Source of the DNA: Dehalococcoidia bacterium UBA2158
GTDB lineage: Bacteria > Chloroflexota > Dehalococcoidia > Lucifugimonadales > UBA3495
Direction of reading: 5' to 3'
Length of the DNA stretch: 18,313 nt
NCBI GenBank assembly: GCA_002328185.1
Contig: DCWQ01000027.1
Span: forward strand, 1-18,313
The notes beneath the pieces were generated by a model. It did no database searches, was not told the origin of the DNA, and saw only the letters and a list, made by a program, of their open reading frames with translations. Below, piece by piece: positions 1 to 7,141 of the stretch (position 1 is the stretch's first letter; every line of letters starts with the position of its first letter). A program made the position numbers and the translations under genes.

Positions 1-413
1 CCCATGAAAGCATGCTGGTTTAACTCTAGTGAAATCATGGGTAGGAAAGTACTAGGAAATAAAAGGGTGACCTTTCATACTCTGCAGTTGCGTGTTGCCT
101 GGGAATTCGTTCGCCCCTTGATGCTTATGAGGACGGGTGAGTATCGCCCCATATTTTGTTGATTAATAATGCAGCATGATACGAGGGTGCGGGCCTATCG
201 AGCTACTGATTAAGAGTTAGGAGGAAATCATCTCTAGGCATTTTCATATGTGTTTTCTAGTCTCAGAATTGTTCCTGAGAGTACATATGAGTATCCTGGA
301 ACACTGAAAGACCGAGATCAAAAGCAAGATCAACTTCGGGTTAGCAGGTTCATGGAAGGAAGACCAGCTTCCTAAATCCGATGCCGGCAGGCGAGATTCT
401 AGGAGATATAGAC
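1..413. other. Upstream non-coding region, AT-rich, no gene seen
   Basis: I see no convincing reading frame on either strand in this stretch before the SIMPL gene; minus-strand open frames here run antisense into that gene. It holds a nested inverted repeat at 244-290 (listed separately) and a 7-bp inverted repeat CCCATGA (1-7) / TCATGGG (35-41). I found no promoter with acceptable -35/-10 spacing, although the region must contain the promoter and leader of the lipoprotein gene that starts at 414. Confidence 0.6.
244..290. repeat. Nested inverted repeat (cruciform-like)
   Basis: The outer arms TCATATGT (244-251) and ACATATGA (283-290) are perfect 8-bp reverse complements. Inside them TCTCAG (261-266) and CTGAGA (275-280) form a second perfect 6-bp stem around an 8-nt loop. 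There is no T-tract, so it is not an intrinsic terminator. It lies about 125 nt before the lipoprotein start, which fits an operator or structured leader; that role is inference. Confidence 0.5.
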
Positions 414-1298
414 ATGACGCCCCAAGCAATGATCCGAAGTAAGAAGATGATGGTACTACTGGGATCGGCCTTGGCCCTGGTACTAGTAGTAGGGTGCAGT
501 TCCGACAGCTCCGAGGTCGGCCCGCCGGCAACCATCTCCGAATCTTTACCCTCAGGCTATGGTTCTAGCTCAGCGGCCCAATGGCTGCAATCTGGTTCCG
601 GAGACAGCACAGGTATCTGGGTCAACGGCACTGGCAAAGCCACGGGAGACCCTGATCTGGGTGTTCTCGAACTCGGCGTGGAAGCTCTTGCAAACAAGGC
701 CTCCGAAGCACGCGACATGGCGGCCAAGGCAATCGACGCAACGGTTTCCATGCTCAAAGCTAACAATATCCAAGACAAAGACTTGCAGACCAGTCAGTTC
801 AGCATCAATCCCCAGTACGACATGCAAGAGATCAGGCGGTGCACTGATGGTCTCAAGGAGGAGGGAAAGGGCACCGAGTGCCGTACCGAGTTCGAGCGGG
901 TCCTCATCGGCTACCAAGTAACCAACATCCTCACAGTCAAGGTCAGGAACCTCGAAAGCATAAGCAGCATCATTGACGGCGCAACCGAGGCCGCCGGAAA
1001 CCTCGTACGTATCAACGCTGTTAACTTCACCATCGAAGACACGAAAGCGCTTTTGGAGGTGGCCCGTGAAGAAGCAATCGCTGATCTGCTAGCCAGAGCC
1101 AATTCTATGGCGACTCTGTCAGGCGTCGAACTTGGGAAGCTGGTCTTCCTTAGCGAGTCAGGAGGAGCCTCTCCTCAATCATTCGCCCGAATGGAAGCTG
1201 CGGCCTTCGGGTTTGGTGGCGACCAGTCCACCAGCATCCTGGCGGGAGAACTGGACATAATAGTGAACGTCCAAGGAGTATTCGCCATCGCTGATTAG
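414..1298 (+). CDS. SIMPL (DUF541) domain lipoprotein
   Basis: An exported lipoprotein of 294 residues with a SIMPL/DUF541 domain. The ATG at 414 is chosen because AGGAG (401-405) sits 8 nt upstream; an in-frame ATG at 381 has no such site. The N-terminus has positive residues (RSKK), a hydrophobic stretch rich in L, V and A, and a lipobox ending VVGC followed by SS, so the mature protein should be acylated on that Cys. A Ser-rich linker leads into the domain, which begins near GTGKA and contains the typical alternation of helices (KASEARDMAAKAID) and strands (LTVKVRN). A loop carries two Cys (RRC and TEC) about 14 residues apart that could form a disulfide outside the cell. The family is widespread in envelopes, but its biochemical role is not settled. 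It stands alone: the next gene starts 155 nt downstream. Confidence 0.88.
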   Translation: MTPQAMIRSKKMMVLLGSALALVLVVGCSSDSSEVGPPATISESLPSGYGSSSAAQWLQSGSGDSTGIWVNGTGKATGDPDLGVLELGVEALANKASEARDMAAKAIDATVSMLKANNIQDKDLQTSQFSINPQYDMQEIRRCTDGLKEEGKGTECRTEFERVLIGYQVTNILTVKVRNLESISSIIDGATEAAGNLVRINAVNFTIEDTKALLEVAREEAIADLLARANSMATLSGVELGKLVFLSESGGASPQSFARMEAAAFGFGGDQSTSILAGELDIIVNVQGVFAIAD

Positions 1299-1452
1299 AC
1301 CCCGAATTGTGTGGCAGCAACGAATAGCGAAAGTGGCTAAAACCCGCACTAGGCAAACCACAACATTAAGATTGCCTTAAGCCTCCGGTGACGGGCCTGT
1401 TCACTAGCATCAAATCGATTTAACGGCAAAAATCGAACTTGAGGTGTATGTC

Positions 1453-1950
1453 ATGACATCAGCAGATGGCATTGGGGCAAAAGTTGACTCATCTGTGAAT
1501 GAATTGAAGATCATTCATGACTTAATAGAGATCAATGCAGACTTCGCTGACACCGCGGCTTTCTGCGAACGATATGACTTCCCACTCGATCATTGCGGAA
1601 ATACGATTATCGTGGCAGCCAAGAAGCCCCCTGGGCAATATTGTGCATGCATAGTCAGAGGCTCAGAACGACTTGACGTTAACCAAACTGTTAAGAGACT
1701 GATGGGAGTATCAAGGCTGTCGTTCGCCTCCGCAGAGGAAACCCAGAATCTCACTGGCATGATGATTGGAGGTGTCACCCCTTTCGGACTTCCTACCGGA
1801 TTGTCGATTTACGCAGACGAGAAGTTACTGGCACTGGATTACCTAATATTAGGTTCAGGCAGTCGATCTTCGAAACTCAAGATTAATCCTGCCGAACTGC
1901 ATAAAGTTCCAGGTTTGAATTTTGTTGTTGGCCTCTCGAAGGATGGGTGA
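1453..1950 (+). CDS. YbaK/ProX-type aminoacyl-tRNA deacylase domain protein
   Basis: A stand-alone trans-editing domain of 165 residues of the YbaK/EbsC/ProX superfamily, which hydrolyses mischarged aminoacyl-tRNA in the cytoplasm. Evidence is the order of family motifs: a hydrophobic TIIVAAKK strand with the Lys position expected at the substrate pocket, a LDVNQTVKRLMG helix, ASAEE(T), then LTG and the signature GGVTPFGLP, followed by a YADEKLLALDYLILGSGS strand pair. The ATG at 1453 is favoured because TTGAGGTG lies 6 nt upstream; a GTG at 1444 is inside that ribosome site. Which misacylated tRNA it clears cannot be told from the sequence. Codon use is more AT-rich than in genes beyond 3.4 kb. 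It converges on the next gene. Confidence 0.85.
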   Translation: MTSADGIGAKVDSSVNELKIIHDLIEINADFADTAAFCERYDFPLDHCGNTIIVAAKKPPGQYCACIVRGSERLDVNQTVKRLMGVSRLSFASAEETQNLTGMMIGGVTPFGLPTGLSIYADEKLLALDYLILGSGSRSSKLKINPAELHKVPGLNFVVGLSKDG

Positions 1951-2035
1951 AACCTTCTGGAAGGGCCACCGCCATCGTGAAACGGTGACACTGTATATCT
2001 TCCCGCTCCGGCTGCCGATACCACTGCCCTCTAAG

Positions 2036-2068
2036 TACCCCACCCGGGGTTGTTTCCTTGGTGGGGTA
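2036..2068. repeat. Perfect 9-bp hairpin in convergent intergenic region
   Basis: TACCCCACC (2036-2044) pairs perfectly with GGTGGGGTA (2060-2068) around a 15-nt loop. It lies between two convergent genes (ends at 1950 and 2153), where a bidirectional terminator would be expected. Neither side has a U-tract, so an intrinsic terminator is not demonstrated; it may block 3' decay or be unrelated. Confidence 0.45.
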
Positions 2069-2152
2069 AATCTATACCCTGCACCAGGAGTCCAAACACC
2101 CTATCGCCCCCATGTTTTATCCCCTTAAATGTGTCCCATTATCGCTGACCGC

Positions 2153-2851
2153 CTACACGGCATTAGCTAACCTAACATTTCGCAATGTTGCCACCAAATA
2201 ACAAACCCATATCGGCAGAGCGACGATAGCTATAGCTAGAGCCTCGCCCGGAGATTCTTCTCCTGGATTCATGTCTAAAAGGGCGTAACGAAGGGTTTCA
2301 GGCACTCCTGTCGCTAACGATATCACGGTCACTATAGCGAAGATCGCAAGGCCGATTATTAGGTATAGCCTTCTTAAGACATCCGAGCCTTCATCTTTGG
2401 TTTCTACCCAAATCCTGCCCAAAAAATGCACCATCAATAGAAAAGTTCCAATCATCGTTAAGCTGATTCCATTTATGACGCTACTTTTCATCTCAAGTTC
2501 GACTTTATCTGGTAAAGAACGTTCCGTGTCGGCATTCTCATAAATGTAGTTGTCATTTTCCAAACTGTTTTGCATTTCTCGATGCTCTTCGTATACATGT
2601 CCGTAGCTGAATTCGCGGTCAACTATTTCTCCAAAACCAACGTTGATTAGTGTCGATAATCCGCCCAATCCAGCAAGCCCGATGCTGACCAAAATCGCTA
2701 CGTAGAAATATACTCTAAGTGCGAATCTGAAAGAAATCGTAATCGTTATTCCGGATTTAATTCTTAATATGAAATAAACGATGCCTGCGATTATTACGAT
2801 TGGTATTGCGAGGCCAAATAGGATTCCTACGATAATGCCTACAATTCCCAT
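2153..2851 (-). CDS. Multipass membrane protein, DUF5671-like
   Basis: A predicted integral membrane protein of 232 residues with about five hydrophobic segments: roughly residues 3-28, 43-68, 126-146, 160-182 and 203-222. A strongly charged loop (about 70-122, rich in E, D, N and R) separates two halves. Both halves contain a related pattern: an aromatic/Arg start (FALRVYFYVAILVSIGL; VLRRLYLIIGLAIF), then a Gly-rich stretch and a hydrophobic pair. This resembles tandem DUF5671 domains, a membrane family of unknown function; that assignment is from memory of the pattern and is tentative. GAGAG lies about 14 nt before the ATG, a weak ribosome site. The gene is noticeably AT-rich (22 of 60 G+C in 2461-2520). 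No transport or enzymatic motif is visible. Confidence 0.7.
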   Translation of the reverse strand: MGIVGIIVGILFGLAIPIVIIAGIVYFILRIKSGITITISFRFALRVYFYVAILVSIGLAGLGGLSTLINVGFGEIVDREFSYGHVYEEHREMQNSLENDNYIYENADTERSLPDKVELEMKSSVINGISLTMIGTFLLMVHFLGRIWVETKDEGSDVLRRLYLIIGLAIFAIVTVISLATGVPETLRYALLDMNPGEESPGEALAIAIVALPIWVCYLVATLRNVRLANAV

Positions 2852-3069
2852 GTTATAAATTTAGCTCTCTTGTTTGATGATAGAAAAACTATTTTTGTGA
2901 TCGGTCGAACTTTGAAATGTTAATTTGAATAAACCTATCGTTTATCGACGGTATCGCTAGATTTTAAAGGTTTTACTGATTGCTTGCCATCGCCTCGTAA
3001 CAACTCTTCTAAGAAGGGTGAGTTAGGGGGGCAGATGGTCGGTCAAAGACTCCTCGGAGGCTTCGATAG

Positions 3070-3257
3070 TCAGACATGAACAACTTCCGAATCCAGAAGT
3101 TCACCTCCGTAGGCGAACTCGTTACTAAATGGGGTTCTTTTGGCTTGGACGATGGGCAGTTCGACAACCCGATTGGCATCGCGGTGGCTCCGACGGTAGC
3201 GTCTATGTTGCAGATATGGACAACCACCGCATTCAGAAGTTCTCAGTGGGGCAGTAG
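3070..3257 (+). pseudogene. NHL-repeat protein remnant with a frameshift
   Basis: Two NHL-type beta-propeller repeats can be read, but not in one frame. The first part, from 3076, reads NNFRIQKF, then WGSFGLDDGQFDNPIGIAVAP. Continuing one frame over from about 3189 gives DGSVYVADMDNHRIQKF and a TAG at 3255. A single lost base at 3190-3192 restores a textbook repeat join (VAP-DGSVYVAD). The frame is also closed upstream by a TAG at 3067-3069, so the propeller is truncated at both ends. NHL propellers normally have five or six repeats and act in ligand or protein binding outside the cell or in enzymes; here only a relic is left. An uncorrected one-base sequencing error would explain the shift but not the truncation. 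Confidence 0.72.
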
Positions 3258-3433
3258 CTGCTGACTCATCGGCCCGCTCCTTGGACAGCCAATACTGCTA
3301 ACAGGTTGTTTCTTGGGCAGTTTATGTTTTCCGTCTAGGTTCCACCCCCCACACCTACTCCCGGTTACGCGAATCAGACATGGGGCTCCTAGTCCTTAGT
3401 TTGGCCCACTTCGGACAAAAGCCCCTATCCGAA

Positions 3434-3464
3434 CCTTCCTTTTTGGAGGGGGAAGGGATTTTTT
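3434..3464 (+). terminator. Probable rho-independent terminator
   Basis: CCTTCC (3434-3439) pairs with GGAAGG (3451-3456) around an 11-nt loop, followed by GATTTTTTC with six T (3459-3464). The direction is plus, so it would end transcription coming from the NHL remnant and shield the convergent exporter gene, whose stop lies 20 nt further on. The stem is short for an intrinsic terminator. Confidence 0.5.
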
Positions 3465-3485
3465 CTTTCCGCCGTTGTTAGCCCG

Positions 3486-4391
3486 TTAAAGCAGCGACAG
3501 CGTGGCTATCCCACCCACGATCATAACTAGCGCAATCACTTTGAGCGCCAACGTATCGCGCTCCAGTGGTTCATTTAGCAATTTGATCCGCTCAATGCTG
3601 AAGAAGGTGCTCACCATGAACACGAAGAAGGGGCGGGTGGCGGCCACCGCCGCTACCAGGGAGATCGCTCCAAGACCGGTGGCCCTAGTTAGGGAGATGG
3701 ACGCGACCGGAGCCAGAAGGAAATCGGCGATGAGTATCAGGGCCAGGGTCCGCCAGTTGCGCAGCACCCGCAGCAATTCCACAAATGCGGCCGGCTTGGC
3801 CAGGAACGCGAAGGCCACGCCCATGGCCGCAGCCCTGATCGAGTAGGTCATCCACACCGTAAGGTGGTCGTCCAGCGCCGACTTGGCGAACAGGTGCGAC
3901 AGGGCCGTCAACAGGCTTCCGCAGATCAAGATGGGGAAAGCCTGGGAGAGCCGAAATATTCCCCGGCCATCCGAACGCCGGATGGAGATCACGAACGCCC
4001 CGGCCACTATGACGATGATGGCCGCCCACTGTCCGGGGACCAAGGTCTCATCTAACCAGAACAACGCCACTATGGCGACGAATACCGGGAAGGTGTGCAC
4101 GATGGCCGACGCCCGTGACGCCTCCTCCAGTTTGTAGCCCCAGAAAACCATGGCCAGGCCCACGCCCCAAGTCGAGCCCGACAGAGTCGCCATCACCAAG
4201 CTGTAGGTGGATGTCTCGTCTGGAACGCCGGTGGCCAGGAACACGATCACTGCGGGAATAAACAGCGAGAATGCTATCGATGCGTAATACACGCCCAGGT
4301 TTGGCAGATGATGGTCAATTATTCGTTTTTCTATTGCGGTAATGAGGCCGAACAGCGCGGCGCTGAAAACGGCCAATATGATCCATTCCAA
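3486..4391 (-). CDS. EamA/DMT-superfamily transporter
   Basis: A 301-residue inner-membrane protein with the usual length and about ten hydrophobic segments of the drug/metabolite transporter superfamily. It is built of two EamA-type halves (about 1-137 and 150-301) split by a short charged linker (SIRRSDGRG). Family-like features are the opening helix (ILAVFSAALFGLITAI), a conserved-looking AxAxIVHTFPVFVAIVALFWLDE stretch ending in the acidic residue after TM4, and the second-half equivalent ending AATRPFFVFM. The start codon is TTG at 4391; no ATG occurs near the N-terminus, and GGA lies about 11 nt upstream. Members export amino acids, nucleosides or other metabolites; the substrate is unknown. 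It is divergent from the M24 protein gene, with palindromes in the gap, suggesting shared control and perhaps a shared substrate class. Confidence 0.88.
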   Translation of the reverse strand: MEWIILAVFSAALFGLITAIEKRIIDHHLPNLGVYYASIAFSLFIPAVIVFLATGVPDETSTYSLVMATLSGSTWGVGLAMVFWGYKLEEASRASAIVHTFPVFVAIVALFWLDETLVPGQWAAIIVIVAGAFVISIRRSDGRGIFRLSQAFPILICGSLLTALSHLFAKSALDDHLTVWMTYSIRAAAMGVAFAFLAKPAAFVELLRVLRNWRTLALILIADFLLAPVASISLTRATGLGAISLVAAVAATRPFFVFMVSTFFSIERIKLLNEPLERDTLALKVIALVMIVGGIATLSLL

Positions 4392-4411
4392 AGGATAGGT
4401 GTTCCTTTTCT

Positions 4412-4425
4412 ATCAAACGTTTGAT
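4412..4425. promoter_or_regulatory. LacI/GalR-type operator candidate, 14-bp palindrome
   Basis: ATCAAACGTTTGAT is a perfect 14-bp palindrome with the AAACGTTT core and central CG typical of LacI/GalR-family operators (for example PurR-like boxes). It sits 21 bp before the exporter start and 130 bp before the M24 start, in a divergent intergenic region. The sequence match is direct. Binding by a LacI-type repressor is inference, and no regulator gene is in the window. Confidence 0.5.
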
Positions 4426-4472
4426 CGCCTGAGGCGACCGGTGCGATTCTAGGGAGACGGCGTTTCGCCGTC
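4425..4472. repeat. Two hairpins in the leader of the M24 gene
   Basis: TCGCC (4425-4429) pairs with GGCGA (4433-4437) around TGA. GACGGCG (4456-4462) pairs perfectly with CGCCGTC (4466-4472) around TTT. The second has a 7-bp GC-rich stem and lies 82 nt before the M24 start. Neither is followed by a T-run, so I do not call terminators; leader structure or protein-binding sites are possible. Confidence 0.4.
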
Positions 4473-4554
4473 AACTGGGCCGTTGCCGCTCAGACTCGAA
4501 TGGGCTAGACTCATCCGACCCGCACAACGCCATTCCAGCGCTGGGAGGCCCGTC

Positions 4555-5679
4555 ATGGCAGACAAGATCATCGCCAACATCGAGCGGCTAAACCAACTGA
4601 TGGACAAGAACGGGGTCACCGCTGTGGTCGCACGTTCGGGCAAGAATTTCACCTACCTGGCGGGGTTCGCCTATCCGGGCACCCTGGCCCGGCACCTGGA
4701 CTTTCCGGACTCTCCCAGAGGTGTGCTGGCTGTTTGGCCTCGCCACGGTGATCCAGTGTTGGTGGCCAATGAGATTGCCGCCCCCCTTGCCCGCCGCGAC
4801 GGCTGGATCGAGAATGTCCAGGTTTACGACGGCTACGGGGAGTCGCCCTACGCCCGCACGGCAGACATCCTCAAGGAGATGGGCCTGGAGAGAAAGAAGA
4901 TTGGACTGGAAAAGGACTACCTCAGCGCCCTCCAGTGGGAGGAGATGAATTCGCTGCTGCCCAAGGCCAAGATCATGGATTGCACCGACCTGATGGACCG
5001 CGTCCGCTGGATCAAGACGCCGGAGGAGGTTGAGCGACTGGAGATGGGCGCTCATCTCCTTGATAAAGCCTACTTGGAGGTCTTCCCCACCGTCCGCCCG
5101 GGCGATACCGAACGCGAGGTGCATTCTCGCATCATCGAGGCATGCATCCGACGCGGCGCCAACTGGGCCCACGGCATCTTAAACACCAGCCGCAACGAGG
5201 TCGCCTACGGCGGCGAGGGCGACATGACTTTCGAGGCTGGAGACATCATCCGCAATGACTACGTTTCCTATCTCAATGGCTACCCTGGCCACCAATCGCG
5301 CACCGTGGTTGTCGGCGAACCCAGCGCAGAGATGATTGAGACCTACAAGGTTAATCGGGACATCTACCGCGCCACCATCGACGCGTGTCGCCCGGGGGCC
5401 AGGGCGTCGGACATCTACCACTTCGCCAACAATGCCTTCAACGACGCCGGAATAGAAGGCAAGGTCGCGTTGGCCGGTCACGGCGTCGGTGCTTGGTGGC
5501 ACCAACAGGAACCCTACATGGTGCCGTCGGGCAAGCATACCCTCGAGAAGGGAATGGTGGTCGCGCTGGAGCCCCACATCGGCCCTTGGCACCTGCAGGA
5601 CATGGTGCTGATAACGGACGATGCTCCACGTTTGCTTTCGCCTCTGATAAGTACTGATGAGATGATGGTGGCGGGTTAA
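4555..5679 (+). CDS. M24 family (Xaa-Pro peptidase / creatinase-like) protein
   Basis: A 374-residue protein with the two-domain plan of M24B peptidases: an N-terminal creatinase/prolidase domain (about 1-140) and a C-terminal pita-bread domain (about 150-374). The ATG at 4555 has GGGAGG 6 nt upstream. Conserved landmarks are D235 (IRND), GHGVG with H309, H316, E339 (VALEP) and a final VLIT strand. Two of the five metal ligands of true M24 peptidases are altered: the second Asp of the GDxTRT-type motif is H246 (GHQSRT) and the last Glu is Q348 (HLQDMVLIT). Creatinase shows that this fold can work without metal, so this is more likely a C-N hydrolase of the creatinase type, or an inactive relative, than a classical aminopeptidase. 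The substrate is unknown. The divergent exporter may be functionally linked. Confidence 0.88.
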   Translation: MADKIIANIERLNQLMDKNGVTAVVARSGKNFTYLAGFAYPGTLARHLDFPDSPRGVLAVWPRHGDPVLVANEIAAPLARRDGWIENVQVYDGYGESPYARTADILKEMGLERKKIGLEKDYLSALQWEEMNSLLPKAKIMDCTDLMDRVRWIKTPEEVERLEMGAHLLDKAYLEVFPTVRPGDTEREVHSRIIEACIRRGANWAHGILNTSRNEVAYGGEGDMTFEAGDIIRNDYVSYLNGYPGHQSRTVVVGEPSAEMIETYKVNRDIYRATIDACRPGARASDIYHFANNAFNDAGIEGKVALAGHGVGAWWHQQEPYMVPSGKHTLEKGMVVALEPHIGPWHLQDMVLITDDAPRLLSPLISTDEMMVAG

Positions 5680-5711
5680 AAACCCACGCCTACGGTGGTC
5701 GGCGAGTATTC

Positions 5712-6467
5712 CTACATCGCCGTGATTCCGCCGTCGATGATCAGCTCGATTCCGGTGATCCAGGAAGACTCATTCGAGGCCAGGTAGAGCACTCCAAAGG
5801 CCACGTCTTCCGATCTGCCCAGCCGGCCCAGCGGTACTTCCTCGGTCCGTTCCTGGAGCATGGCGGCATTGCTGGTGATCCCCGCCAGCATCGGCGTGTC
5901 GATGGGGCCCGGATGAATGGAGTTGCAGCGGATGCGGTCTTCGGCATGTTGGATGGCCGTGCTTTTGGTGAAGACGCGGACGGCACCCTTGGACGCGCTG
6001 TAGACGGCCGGTGCCAACTTGCGTCCCAAGATGCCAGCGATGGACGAGACGTTGACGATGGACCCGCCCCCTGCCCGCCGCATGGCCGGGATGGCCCGCC
6101 GGGTGCCCAGGAAAACCCCCTTGGTGTTTACGGCCAGGACCTCGTCCCAAAGTTCTTCTGAAGTCTCTTCGATGGACGCGCCGCGGGCGATGCCGGCGTT
6201 ATTGACCAAGATGTCCAGTTTTCCGTAACAGGACTCAGCCAGGTCAACCGCCTTCTGCCAGTCGTCATCCCTGGTCACGTCCAGGTGGGAGTAAACGACG
6301 TCGCCGCCCGAAGCCTGGACCTTGGCCTCGACGTCCTTCCCTTCTTGGTCCAAAACGTCGCAGATGATGACCTTGGCTCCTTCCCCGGCGAACAATTCAG
6401 CCTCCAAAGCGCCCTGACCCCGCGCGCCGCCGGTGATGATGGCGACCTTGCCCTCCAGTCTACCCAT
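5712..6467 (-). CDS. Short-chain dehydrogenase/reductase (SDR)
   Basis: A classical SDR of 251 residues, a cytoplasmic NAD(P)H-dependent alcohol/ketone oxidoreductase. Motifs in order: nucleotide-binding TGGARGQG (12-19), an acidic D37 at the end of beta-2 (VIICDV) that points to NAD(H) rather than NADP(H), NNAG (89-92), the catalytic Ser in NVSS (141-142), YSASK with Y156 and K160, then HPGPIDTPM and the C-terminal WITG-x-DGG signature. The ATG at 6467 is chosen because GGAG lies 8 nt upstream and the protein then begins GRLEGKVAIITGG, the normal SDR start. An ATG 33 nt earlier has no such support. The substrate cannot be told. It converges on the M24 gene and is divergent from the small protein at 6646. 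Confidence 0.93.
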   Translation of the reverse strand: MGRLEGKVAIITGGARGQGALEAELFAGEGAKVIICDVLDQEGKDVEAKVQASGGDVVYSHLDVTRDDDWQKAVDLAESCYGKLDILVNNAGIARGASIEETSEELWDEVLAVNTKGVFLGTRRAIPAMRRAGGGSIVNVSSIAGILGRKLAPAVYSASKGAVRVFTKSTAIQHAEDRIRCNSIHPGPIDTPMLAGITSNAAMLQERTEEVPLGRLGRSEDVAFGVLYLASNESSWITGIELIIDGGITAM

Positions 6468-6528
6468 GTCTTCTACTCCACCTGTGACGATTGGCCGCAA
6501 TTCTACAAGGTTGGATCCCCGGCGGCAA

Positions 6529-6561
6529 TTGCTGTACCCGCACCGGAATTGCGACTATAAT
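6529..6561 (+). promoter_or_regulatory. Weak promoter candidate for the 6646 gene
   Basis: A perfect -10 hexamer TATAAT lies at 6556-6561, about 85 nt before the next start. The best upstream hexamer, TTGCTG (6529-6534), is 21 nt away, outside the usual 16-19 nt, so the -35 is doubtful. It is in the divergent region between the SDR and the small conserved protein. Confidence 0.28.
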
Positions 6562-6645
6562 CCCTGCCAGCTTGGCCCGACTGGGCGTGCAGCACGCGTC
6601 CGTTACGGTCAAAAGCTTGATGTTAATGCTCAAGGGGGCGAACAC

Positions 6646-7095
6646 ATGCCGCAGCGTACTATATGGTTGCACGGCGTAAATATGCAGGTCGAATACCCCA
6701 ACCGGCTGACCTCCGTGCGCGCCACCGGCCCTTTCGTCCGTATCGAAGGCGCGAGGGGCCAGAACACCTGGCTCCACTTCCCCCTGCCCACGCCCGCAGT
6801 GCTCGACGGCGTCAACATGCGGATAGAGGGGGCAATCGTCAGCTTCCGGACTCGCGACCACGGGTGTGTCCACGAAGTCATCATCTACGACGGCGAGTCA
6901 CGTATAGCCGAGCATATGAACCTGGACCTGCGCGGCGACCACCTGGAACACAGGTTCGACGTGCCAGGCAACCCCGAGATTCACCGGGGGATCAACGTGG
7001 TCCTGGGGGTGCGCTTCGATGAAGCCGCGCCCGATGTTAGGTCAATGCAGATCGAAGTGATCGGCGTAGCCTTAGAGTATTCAGGCACAGATTAA
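6646..7095 (+). CDS. Small conserved protein, possibly DUF6623-like
   Basis: A 149-residue soluble protein with no signal peptide or membrane segment. The ATG at 6646 is preceded by AAGGGGGCG, a usable ribosome site. The sequence is rich in short beta strands and Gly/Asp turns, and begins RTIWLHGVNMQVEYP, then a second related strand (LDGVNMRIEGAIVSF). It looks like a compact beta-sandwich, with a C-terminal strand pair (RSMQIEVIGVALEY). The opening WLHG...VxVEYP recalls DUF6623 proteins, which have no known function; I am not sure of this. It precedes the aldehyde dehydrogenase by 46 nt on the same strand, so the two may be co-transcribed. No catalytic motif is visible. Confidence 0.72.
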   Translation: MPQRTIWLHGVNMQVEYPNRLTSVRATGPFVRIEGARGQNTWLHFPLPTPAVLDGVNMRIEGAIVSFRTRDHGCVHEVIIYDGESRIAEHMNLDLRGDHLEHRFDVPGNPEIHRGINVVLGVRFDEAAPDVRSMQIEVIGVALEYSGTD

Positions 7096-7141
7096 GCAGT
7101 AATGCTGCCCCGCATTGAAGGCACAGCCGGAGGGAGACAAC

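Noticed and set aside
5673..5685. GGGTT-AAA-AACCC hairpin at the stop of the M24 gene as a terminator
   Set aside because: Only a 5-bp stem containing the stop codon and no T-run on either strand.
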